Below, one piece after another: positions 46,343-53,795 of a DNA stretch of 64,000 nucleotides. Below the pieces are notes generated by a model. That model saw only the letters and a list, made by a program, of their open reading frames with translations, was not told where the DNA came from and searched no databases. This stretch comes from Corallococcus llansteffanensis (GTDB lineage Bacteria; Myxococcota; Myxococcia; Myxococcales; Myxococcaceae), in assembly GCF_003612055.1 (NCBI RefSeq), contig NZ_RAWB01000001.1:1-64000 (forward strand). The letters run 5' to 3'. Within the stretch, counting starts at the first letter, position 1. Each line of letters opens with the position of its first letter. A program made the position numbers and the translations under genes.

Positions 46343-46615
46343 TTACAGCTCACCCACGGACTGCATGACCTTGTCCTCGAAGTCCTCGCGGATGCGGATG
46401 AGGTTCGAGTGCTTCACCGACTTGCGCGCCTCGACGTACTCGCCATCCGGCTTCGTGAGGTCACCCTCGATGGTGTCGTCCTCGAAGTCGACGTTGGTCG
46501 TCTTCTGCATCCGGGCACCACCGCCCTCGCCACCGCCCTGCGCCTTGCCGCCCTCGTCCTGGGCGAAGGCGGGAGCCACCGACAGCGTCACGCACAGCAT
46601 CAGCCACTTCCGCAT
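46343..46615 (-). CDS. gltF: Small periplasmic gliding protein GltF
   Basis: A 90-residue protein with a signal peptide (RKWLMLCVTLSVAPAFAQ), a Gly-rich stretch and a short acidic/basic mature part (VDFEDDTIEGDL, SNLIRIREDFEDKV). The frame is open upstream to 46798, but the ATG at 46615 has GGAGGCAGG just before it and starts the signal peptide. Its position between gltE and gltG and small size match GltF. It is easy to miss because most of the open frame is not coding. Confidence 0.78.
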   Translation of the reverse strand: MRKWLMLCVTLSVAPAFAQDEGGKAQGGGEGGGARMQKTTNVDFEDDTIEGDLTKPDGEYVEARKSVKHSNLIRIREDFEDKVMQSVGEL

Positions 46616-46715
46616 CCTGCCTCCACGTGGGGCCCCTTCCCGGGCCCACTCGTTTCGCACGGCAACCCCCGCGACATGCCGGGGGCTCATGAGGTTCGCA
46701 TCATCCCGAGTGACA

Positions 46716-46739
46716 CCGCCAGCGTGAAGCCACTGGCGG
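46716..46739 (-). terminator. Hairpin between gltE and gltF
   Basis: CCGCCAG/CTGGCGG with a 10-base loop lies 12 bases after the gltE stop within the operon. It is a weak attenuator candidate. Confidence 0.35.
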
Positions 46740-46751
46740 GCTTCTCCCACA

Positions 46752-48203
46752 TCACAGCAGGTCGTCGGCGGGCTCGTCCGCGTCCGCCGGGGCTGCATTC
46801 TTCTGGGCGGGCGCGGCCGGAGGACCGCCCGCCGGAGTGGCCGCGGCCGGCTGCGCGCCGGTGGCGGCGGCCGGAGTGGCCTTGGGGGCGGTGCCGTCGC
46901 CGGACACGGGCGTCGCGGCGGTGTTGGGCGCGGGGGGCTGCTGGCCCTTCTGCTTCGCCTCCTCGGCCTTCATCGCGGCCTGCTGCTGGACCTGGAGCGC
47001 CTCCATCTGCTTGGCCTGCTCCTCGGCGGCCTTCGCCTCGCGCTTGGCCTGCACGATGCTCTCCGCTTCGCGCATCAGGCCGAAGACGGGGGACTCGGCG
47101 TTGAGCGCGACCTCGCCGCCCGCGAGGGCGACGTACTTGCGGTACAGCTCCACCGCGCGCTCCGGGGCGTCCTTCACCTTGTGCAGGATGATGCCGCGGT
47201 TGAGGTAGGTGGCGCCCAGCTCCGGGTTGAGCTTCTCCGCCTCGTCGTACTCCTGCATGGCCTTGTCGTACTGGCCCTGGCCCTTGAGCGCGATGCCCAG
47301 GTCCACGTGCGCGGCGGCGTTCTTGCCATCCGACTGCAGGATGCGGCGCAGGTGCTCCTCCGCGCCGGGGAAGTCCTCGGCGTCCAGCGCCAGCTGCGCC
47401 AGCGCCACGTGCGACGGCACGTAGTCCGCCTTCGCCTCCAGCGCGCTCTTGAACTGCAGGCGCGCGCCCGCGGTGTCCCCTTCCTTCTGGAGGATGAGGC
47501 CCACGGCGTGGTGCAGCTCCGGATCCGTGGCGTCCAGCTTCACCGCGCGCAGCGCGACGAGCTTCGCCATGGCCAGCTGCTTGCGCTCCAGGTAGCTGCG
47601 GATCATCACCTTCAGGGCGTTGGTGTTCTGCGGGTCGCGCATGAGCGCGGCGCGCGACAGCTCCATCGCCTTGTCGTGGTCATTGTTCTGCCGGTAGATC
47701 TCCGCCAGGCGGGCGCGCGAGCCGGCGTCGTCCGGGTAGCGGGCGAGCACGTCCTGGTAGAGCGCCACCGCGCCGGCCACGTCGCCGGAGTTCTGGCGCA
47801 TGATGGCCAGGTTGTCCGACGCCTGCCGGAGCGACGGCTTCTTGGTGAGCGCCGCCTGGTAGTGGGCGCGCGCCTCGTCGGGCTTGCCCATGCGCTCGGC
47901 GATGACGCCCAGGTTGTACTCGGCCTCCGCGAGGTTCTGATCCGCCTCCGCGGCGGCCTTGAACTTGCGCTCGAGCGACGGGTAGTCGAACGCCTTGGCC
48001 TTCTTCTGCGCGTCGAAGGACTTCACCGCGTCGTCGAACAGCAGCATGGCGCGGTTGGAGATGGCCACCGGCCCGGTGGGCGCGACGGTCGCCGGCTTCG
48101 TGGCCGCGGGCTTGGCCGCGGTCTGCGACGAGGTGCAGCCGACGGCGCTGAGCGCCAGCGTGGCGAGGAGGAGGGCGGGACGGAACGGGTGCGTGCGGTT
48201 CAT
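46752..48203 (-). CDS. gltE: TPR lipoprotein GltE (AglT)
   Basis: A 483-residue lipoprotein: signal peptide with lipobox SAVGC at about residue 23, Thr/Ala/Pro-rich linker, then seven or so TPR units (AEYNLGVIAERMGKPDEARAHY, LHHAVGLILQKEGDTAGARLQF, HVDLGIALKGQGQYDKAMQEY) and a low-complexity Ala/Pro/Gln tail ending in DEPADDLL. It matches AglT/GltE, a periplasm-facing outer-membrane lipoprotein of the gliding complex. Its ATG overlaps the gltD stop codon by one base (TAATG), so translation is coupled to gltD. The C-terminal DDLL resembles the EDFL end of GltD. Confidence 0.92.
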   Translation of the reverse strand: MNRTHPFRPALLLATLALSAVGCTSSQTAAKPAATKPATVAPTGPVAISNRAMLLFDDAVKSFDAQKKAKAFDYPSLERKFKAAAEADQNLAEAEYNLGVIAERMGKPDEARAHYQAALTKKPSLRQASDNLAIMRQNSGDVAGAVALYQDVLARYPDDAGSRARLAEIYRQNNDHDKAMELSRAALMRDPQNTNALKVMIRSYLERKQLAMAKLVALRAVKLDATDPELHHAVGLILQKEGDTAGARLQFKSALEAKADYVPSHVALAQLALDAEDFPGAEEHLRRILQSDGKNAAAHVDLGIALKGQGQYDKAMQEYDEAEKLNPELGATYLNRGIILHKVKDAPERAVELYRKYVALAGGEVALNAESPVFGLMREAESIVQAKREAKAAEEQAKQMEALQVQQQAAMKAEEAKQKGQQPPAPNTAATPVSGDGTAPKATPAAATGAQPAAATPAGGPPAAPAQKNAAPADADEPADDLL

Positions 48204-51200
48204 TAGAGGAAGTCCTCCGGCTCCTGATCATCAACGGTCTTCTTGGGCGCGCTGCCGTCCTTGGAGGCAGCGGGCTTGGCGATCTCGGACTCGGTCTGCT
48301 GGCGGAGCTGATCCGTCAGCGTCGACAGGTCCTCGTTGAGCGCCTCGCTCTTGGCCAGCTTCTCCTGCTCAGGCTTCGCCGTGGGGGGCGGGATGTCCTG
48401 TACGGCGGCCAGCAGGTCACCGCCCAGCACCAGCTCCTTGCCCTTCAGCGCGAGCTTCTCCTCCAGCACCTCCGGGTACCGGTCCGGGGCGTAGGTGGCG
48501 CGGAGGATCTTCAGGCTGCCCGCGGCGCACTCGTTGAACACGCCCAGCTCGCGGCTCTTGGCGACCGCGCCGGAGAAGGCCTCCGTGGCCTTGTCCTTGA
48601 GCGGCTGCGCCTGGTTGGTGAACTCGTCGCGCAGCGCCTGCTGCGACTCTTCATCCAGGCCGCGCGGCATGGGCGCGTTCACCACGAGCTCCGCCATGTG
48701 GTCGTACGCCATGCCAATGCGCTGCAGCGCGCAGATGGCCGGCTCCGGGGCGCCCAGGGCCACCGTCTGCACGTACTTCTTCTGGACGACCTCCAGCGCG
48801 CGGCCCTTGTCGGCCAGCGAGCCCTTGAAGCGCTCCGGCGACGGCGGCACGCCCCAGTACAGCTTCAGGCGCTTGAACTCGACCCAGTCCGGCTCGATGG
48901 CGAGCAGGCTGGCCTGCGCGGCGGCGGCCAGCGCGGGCTTCTCCAGCGCCGTCTGCGCGCGGCGCGGGAGCTGGTCGAAGTACTCGTAGATGCGCTTGTT
49001 CATGCGCGTCACGTCGCGCGTCTTCTTCATCTTCTCGTAGATGGCGACGATGCGGCCTTCAGCGTTGAGGAACTTGCTCGACGAGCGCTGGTTGTCACGC
49101 TCGTACTCCTCCAGCAGCTTGATGGCCTTCATGGTCGCGCCCTGCTTCACGTGCAGGTCCACGATGGAGAGGAACACGCCTTCGGCGTCCTTCGACTTCG
49201 GCCACAGCTCCAGGTAGTGCTCGCGGTTCTTCAGCGCGGCCTTCAGCTGGCCCAGGCCCTCGCGGTAGGTGGACGCGTTGAACAGGGCGATCTGCGCCTT
49301 GGACTCGTCCCACTTCTGCACCACCGCGGGCTTCGCGGGGGCGTCGTCGTTGGAGGCCTTCGCGCGGGCCTTCGCCTTGGCCTTCGCGCGGGCCTTCGCC
49401 GCAGGAGCGCCGCCCTTCTCGCTCAGGTTGCGCTCGTAGCCGCGCACGTAGAGCTCGTAGGTGGTCGCCGCGTCCTCGAAGTCACCGATGGCCTCCAGCG
49501 CCTCCGCGTTCGCGTAGATGGAGTCCGGGACGTACTTGGACCGCGGGTACTCCGCGAACAGGCGCTTGCGGACCTCGATGGCCTTGTCCAGGCTCTTCGC
49601 CTTGTAATAGTCGACGGACGCGTTGTAGAGCGCCAGGTCCGCGATCTCCGTCTGCGGGAAGTCGTGGACGAAGTTCAGGTACGCCTCGGCCGCCTTGGAG
49701 AACTCCTTCTTCTCCTCCAGTTGGCTGACCAGCTTGAACGACGACTGTTCAATCAGCTTCGCCAGGTCGTCGCGGAACTTGCCCACCGCGAGCTTGTCGT
49801 TCGCGTAGAAGCGGCGCGCCCACTCGTTCACCTTCGCGAAGTCCTGCAGCAGGTTGTACGAGTCGAGGATGAGGTTGGCGGCGATCTCACCCGCGCGCTG
49901 GCCGTCCTCGAACTTGTACTCGGGGTAGCCCAGCGCGATCTCGCTGAAGCGCAGCACCGCTTCGTCGAAGTGGTTGTGGCGGTAGTAGATGTTGGCCGCC
50001 TTGAAGGCGATCTCCACGCGCTTGTCGCCCTTGGGGACGTACTTCAGGTAGCGCTCGCACGCATCCAGCAGCGACTTCTTCAGCGTGGGGATGGCGATCT
50101 TCTTGGTGATGTCGGAGCCGGCCGACTCGCTCTTGGCCTCGCCGCGCGCTTCGGCCGCCTTGACGACTTCGTCATAGGCGAGCACCGCGTTGTAGGAGGC
50201 GTTGGACAGCCACTTGCCCGGCTTGCCCGGCTTGGGCTTGCCCTTGTCGTCCTTGGCCTCCAGCACCTTGGCGTCCTGGAGGACGACGAGGGTGTAGTTG
50301 GCGGCGGCCTTGTCGAAGTTCTGCAGGTTGTCGTTGAGGAGCTCCGCCCAGAAGAAGCGCAGGTCGTACGCCTTGGGGTTCTCCGGGAAGAGCGTGAGGT
50401 AGTCGCTGTACACGGCGTCCGCGTACTTGAAGGTCTCCTCGTTGCGCGTCTTCTTGCCCTCGTTGTGCCAGGTGACGGCGAGGTTGGAGAGTGTGCGCTC
50501 GGACAGCTCCTTCGCCTCCGCGAGCGCCTTCTTGTCCTTGTCGTCCTTGATGACGCCAGAGGACTCCACGTCCTTCATGATCTTCACGAGCCGGCGCACC
50601 TGGGCCACGGTGCGCTCCTTGTTGCCCATGCGAAGGATGCAGTCGACGATCTTCCCCTGGAAGCCGGGCGCCTCCGGCGACAGCGGCTTCTCCTTGATCA
50701 GGGCGTTGTACGTGATGGCCGCTTCGCGGTCCTTGCCGTCGCCGTAGTACAGGTTCGCGAGCTGCTTCATCATCGCGAAGCGGTCTTCCGGGTTGGTGGC
50801 GACCTTGCCGAAGTCCGCGCGGGCCTGCGTCACGTCACCCTCGCGGGCGAAGGAGCGCACGTAGTCGGCGCGGGCTTCGCGCACGAGCGAACCCTTCGCC
50901 TTGGCCTTGCCGTCCTTCTCCACCGCGGCGGCGCCGGCCAGCTCGCCGTAGAGGACGACGGTCTTGTACTTGTCCTTCGCGGACTCGTACTCGCCCATGT
51001 TGAAGTAGCACCAGCCCTGCTTGTAGAGGGCGAAGGCGTAGACCTGGTTCTCCGGGAACTCGGCGGCCTTCTTGTAGGCGGCGAGCGCCTTCTCCAGCTC
51101 CGGGCGCTTGCCCTTGGAGTTGTTGAAGTAATACTCGCCGAAGGCGAAGTACGCGTCCGGGATGTACTTGGACTGCGGGTACTTCTCGATGAGGCGCTTG

Positions 51201-51793
51201 AACGCGACGAGCGCCTTCTTGTCCTGGCCGTCCTCCATCAGGTACTGGCCGAGGAAGAAGAGCACTTCGTCCGTGCGCTCGAACTTCGGGTACTCCTGGA
51301 CGATCTTCGTGTACTGCTCGACGGCGTACTTGCCGTTCTCCTTCACCTTCGCCATCAACTCCGCCTTCTCCGCCTTGGCCTTCTGCTGGCCCGCGGCGTC
51401 GTTGCGGTTCATGGCGACGATGAGCTCGTCGTCCTTGCGGTTGGCTTCGAAGAAGAAGAACTTCGACTCCTCCCAGTAGAGCTCACCCAGGCGGAACAGC
51501 AGGCTGGGGGCCTCCTTCTGGTCGGGCGACAGGGAGATGATCTTGCGCAGCGATTCGATCTGCTCGCGGCGCTTGGAGGCGACCTGCACCTCCACGCCCA
51601 GGCGGAACTGATCATATTGCAGCGCGGGAGCGGCCTGCTGGGCTTCCTTCGGGCGCGTGATGTCGCCAGCGAGGGACTTGTCCACGGTGGTGGTGGACTT
51701 CTTGCCCAGATCAGCGTCGCGCAGTGCTTTCTTCTCCTGGGCCGAAGCCATGGAAGTCAGGAGAACGAGGCAAACGAGTAGCGAGCGGCGCAT
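48203..51793 (-). CDS. gltD: Large periplasmic TPR protein GltD (AgmU)
   Basis: A 1196-residue protein, close to the length of M. xanthus AgmU (about 1200). A signal peptide (RRSLLVCLVLLTSMASAQ) leads into long TPR arrays with units such as RTDEVLFFLGQYLMEDGQDKKAL and SKYIPDAYFAFGEYYFNN. Two thirds along is a Lys/Ala/Arg tract (KARAKAKAKARAKA) separating two TPR blocks, and the C-terminus ends EPEDFL. AgmU decorates a helical track and moves with focal adhesions. The ATG at 51793 has AGGAAG upstream; the long frame above it is not coding. It is the first gene of the glt operon. Confidence 0.93.
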   Translation of the reverse strand: MRRSLLVCLVLLTSMASAQEKKALRDADLGKKSTTTVDKSLAGDITRPKEAQQAAPALQYDQFRLGVEVQVASKRREQIESLRKIISLSPDQKEAPSLLFRLGELYWEESKFFFFEANRKDDELIVAMNRNDAAGQQKAKAEKAELMAKVKENGKYAVEQYTKIVQEYPKFERTDEVLFFLGQYLMEDGQDKKALVAFKRLIEKYPQSKYIPDAYFAFGEYYFNNSKGKRPELEKALAAYKKAAEFPENQVYAFALYKQGWCYFNMGEYESAKDKYKTVVLYGELAGAAAVEKDGKAKAKGSLVREARADYVRSFAREGDVTQARADFGKVATNPEDRFAMMKQLANLYYGDGKDREAAITYNALIKEKPLSPEAPGFQGKIVDCILRMGNKERTVAQVRRLVKIMKDVESSGVIKDDKDKKALAEAKELSERTLSNLAVTWHNEGKKTRNEETFKYADAVYSDYLTLFPENPKAYDLRFFWAELLNDNLQNFDKAAANYTLVVLQDAKVLEAKDDKGKPKPGKPGKWLSNASYNAVLAYDEVVKAAEARGEAKSESAGSDITKKIAIPTLKKSLLDACERYLKYVPKGDKRVEIAFKAANIYYRHNHFDEAVLRFSEIALGYPEYKFEDGQRAGEIAANLILDSYNLLQDFAKVNEWARRFYANDKLAVGKFRDDLAKLIEQSSFKLVSQLEEKKEFSKAAEAYLNFVHDFPQTEIADLALYNASVDYYKAKSLDKAIEVRKRLFAEYPRSKYVPDSIYANAEALEAIGDFEDAATTYELYVRGYERNLSEKGGAPAAKARAKAKAKARAKASNDDAPAKPAVVQKWDESKAQIALFNASTYREGLGQLKAALKNREHYLELWPKSKDAEGVFLSIVDLHVKQGATMKAIKLLEEYERDNQRSSSKFLNAEGRIVAIYEKMKKTRDVTRMNKRIYEYFDQLPRRAQTALEKPALAAAAQASLLAIEPDWVEFKRLKLYWGVPPSPERFKGSLADKGRALEVVQKKYVQTVALGAPEPAICALQRIGMAYDHMAELVVNAPMPRGLDEESQQALRDEFTNQAQPLKDKATEAFSGAVAKSRELGVFNECAAGSLKILRATYAPDRYPEVLEEKLALKGKELVLGGDLLAAVQDIPPPTAKPEQEKLAKSEALNEDLSTLTDQLRQQTESEIAKPAASKDGSAPKKTVDDQEPEDFL

Positions 51794-52097
51794 GGTCTTC
51801 CTAGGAGCGAGGGACCGGCATTCCCGATGGCCTGCCTGCTTGGCAAGTGTCCGGGAATCTTCGGGAATTTCCATGAGGGGACTCGCACTATGCGCGGTTT
51901 CCGCAAGGCGGGTCAACTTGGACGGACGGACGTTTGGTCCGTTGAATAGCAGGCGAGAAAACTTCAAATTCATTGTGCTCGGGGGGCAGCCAGCCAGGTC
52001 TTGAAGAGTGGCCGGAAGGTTGCGATGTCGGACCCAGGGGGTATGGACAGCGGACGGTCGAACGACTGGCCGCCCTGCCTGGAGCCGTTCGCGGATC
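51794..52097. other. Divergent region upstream of the glt operon
   Basis: About 300 bases between divergent gltD and the gene at 52098; it must hold the glt promoter. A short palindrome (CGGAC..GTCCG near 51936-51951) is present. No convincing sigma-70 or sigma-54 pair was identified on either strand. Confidence 0.45.
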
Positions 52098-52748
52098 ATG
52101 AGCCTTCTGCCGGAGAGCGCCAGCTTTGAAGAGCTGGTGCAGGACTACTTCCTCGCGGTGCGTGGCGCGGGGCTGATGTTGTCCGCGTTGGATACCGAGC
52201 TGGTGACGGCGTGGGCGCAGGAGGGGGTTCCCTTCGAGGTGGTGGCGCGCGGCATCTCCCGCTCGGCGGAGAAGGCGCTGTGGGACGCGCGGCCCGGGGA
52301 GCCGGTGCTGCGCTCGCTGCGCGCGTGCCGGCGCCAGGTGGAGACGGAGATCCGCAAGTACCGCGATCTGTCCGCGGGCCAGGGGGAGGAGGCCCTCCCC
52401 GCCGCGAAGAAGCGGCCGGCGCGCTCGTGGGAGGAGGTGCGCCATGCACGGCTGTGCGCGGCGCTCCGGGCCCTGACGGAGCGTGAGGCCGCGCTCGCGC
52501 CCCGGGTGCACCGGCTGCTGGACACGGTGCTCGCGTGCGTGCCCCGGGAGCCCGCGGCGATGGATCAGCAGGAGGCGTGGGCGCTGCTGGCGCTCTTGCG
52601 CGCCCTGCCCTTCTCCGAGCGGCGCACGGTGTGGCGCGACGCGCGCACGGGAGAGCAGCAGCTCATGACGGCCCGGGCGCGGCGGGTGTCCCGGCGCTTC
52701 CGGTTGCAGGCCGCGGTGCGGCGGCGGCTGGACATGAAGGAGACCTGA
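52098..52748 (+). CDS. Unknown protein paired with a helicase-loader-like ATPase
   Basis: A 216-residue, Arg/Ala-rich, helical cytosolic protein. It begins SFEELVQDYFLAVRGAGLMLSALD and includes VPFEVVARGISRSAEKAL, which reads like a helix-turn-helix-type segment, and ends in a strongly basic tail (RARRVSRRFRLQAAVRRRLD). DNA binding is plausible but unproven. It is followed 81 bases later by a DnaC/DnaI-like ATPase on the same strand, so a role in primosome or helicase loading is a reasonable guess. GGAG lies 13 bases before the ATG, a long spacing. Confidence 0.75.
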   Translation: MSLLPESASFEELVQDYFLAVRGAGLMLSALDTELVTAWAQEGVPFEVVARGISRSAEKALWDARPGEPVLRSLRACRRQVETEIRKYRDLSAGQGEEALPAAKKRPARSWEEVRHARLCAALRALTEREAALAPRVHRLLDTVLACVPREPAAMDQQEAWALLALLRALPFSERRTVWRDARTGEQQLMTARARRVSRRFRLQAAVRRRLDMKET

Positions 52749-52829
52749 GGGGTTGGGCCCGCGCCGCACGCCTGAACGGAAGCTCAGTGGGCTGACGGGC
52801 AGGGTCGGCGGTGGTATGGCTGGGCCCAG

Positions 52830-53771
52830 ATGGCTGCCAAGGCGAACGGCGAGGCTTGCGGGGAGTGCAGCGGGCGGACGTACCTCATCGAGCGGCGCGG
52901 TGAGCTCGCGTCGGCGCGGGTGTGTCCCTGCTCGGAGAACTGCCCGGTGTGCGGCGGGCGTGGGCACATCCTCGTGGAGAAGGAAGGCACCTTCAGCAAG
53001 AAGGTGGGCGCGCGGACCTACGAGGTGCTGCAGCCGTGCATGTGCACGCTCCGGCGCAAGCGGGTGGCGCTCTACAACGACGTGCAGATGCCGGGCGTCA
53101 TGGCGCACGCGTCGTTCGACAACTACCGCCCCTTCAACGAGGCACAGGACCGGGGCCGGGGCGTGGCGATGCACTTCGCCCACCAGTACGTGAAGGCCGC
53201 CACCAACAAGGGCTACGTGCTGAGCGGCCCGGTGGGCACGGGCAAGACGCACCTGCTGGCGGCGACGCTCGCGCACCTGGTGCTGGAGATGGGCGTGCGG
53301 GCCCGGTACGTGGAGATCTCCCTGCTGTACGCGACCATCCGGCGCGGGTTCCAGGACGGCAAGAGCGGCGGGGAGATCATCGGGCCGCTGTCGGAGGTGG
53401 AGGTGCTGGCCATCGACGAGCTGGGCAAGGGCCGCGGCAGCCCCTTCGAGATGGAGACGCTCGATGAGCTGATTGCCCGCCGCTACAACGCGGGCCGCAC
53501 CACGCTGTTCGCGACGAACTACTCGCTGGAGCCGGAGCGCAAGAACGCGCGCACCACCGCGCCCACGGGCTACCGCGCGACGGACGACGCGCGCACGGCG
53601 ATGAAGGACGCGGAGCTGCTGCGCGAGCGCGTGGGCGAGCGCATCTACAGCCGGCTGTGTGAGATGTGCAGCTTCGTGGAGCTGCCGCGCGACACCCCGG
53701 ACCGGCGGCGCACGCGGCAGGAGATGGACGCGCCCCCGCCGATGGGTGGGATGCGCAACCCCGGGCGCTGA
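52830..53771 (+). CDS. DnaC/DnaI-like AAA+ ATPase with N-terminal zinc cluster
   Basis: A 313-residue protein. The N-terminus is Cys-rich (CGEC, CPC, CPVCGGRG, CMC within the first 75 residues) and should bind one or two zinc ions. The AAA+ core has Walker A SGPVGTGKTHLLAA, Walker B VLAIDELGKG and a sensor 1 region TTLFATNYSLEP, followed by an arginine-rich stretch and RLCEMC near the end. The layout (zinc module plus IstB/DnaC AAA+) is that of Bacillus DnaI, which loads the replicative helicase, rather than of IstB transposition helpers; no transposase is near. Start ATG at 52830; the ribosome site is weak. Confidence 0.87.
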   Translation: MAAKANGEACGECSGRTYLIERRGELASARVCPCSENCPVCGGRGHILVEKEGTFSKKVGARTYEVLQPCMCTLRRKRVALYNDVQMPGVMAHASFDNYRPFNEAQDRGRGVAMHFAHQYVKAATNKGYVLSGPVGTGKTHLLAATLAHLVLEMGVRARYVEISLLYATIRRGFQDGKSGGEIIGPLSEVEVLAIDELGKGRGSPFEMETLDELIARRYNAGRTTLFATNYSLEPERKNARTTAPTGYRATDDARTAMKDAELLRERVGERIYSRLCEMCSFVELPRDTPDRRRTRQEMDAPPPMGGMRNPGR

Positions 53772-53795
53772 TCAGCGCATCACCGCATCAGGGCA

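Noticed and set aside
49370-49420. Repeat array in gltD
   Set aside because: The GCC-rich repetition encodes a Lys/Ala/Arg tract within the protein and is not a DNA repeat element or CRISPR.
48698-51781. 1027-codon plus-strand frame
   Set aside because: It is the exact antisense of gltD, with Leu/Arg/Val-rich shadow composition.
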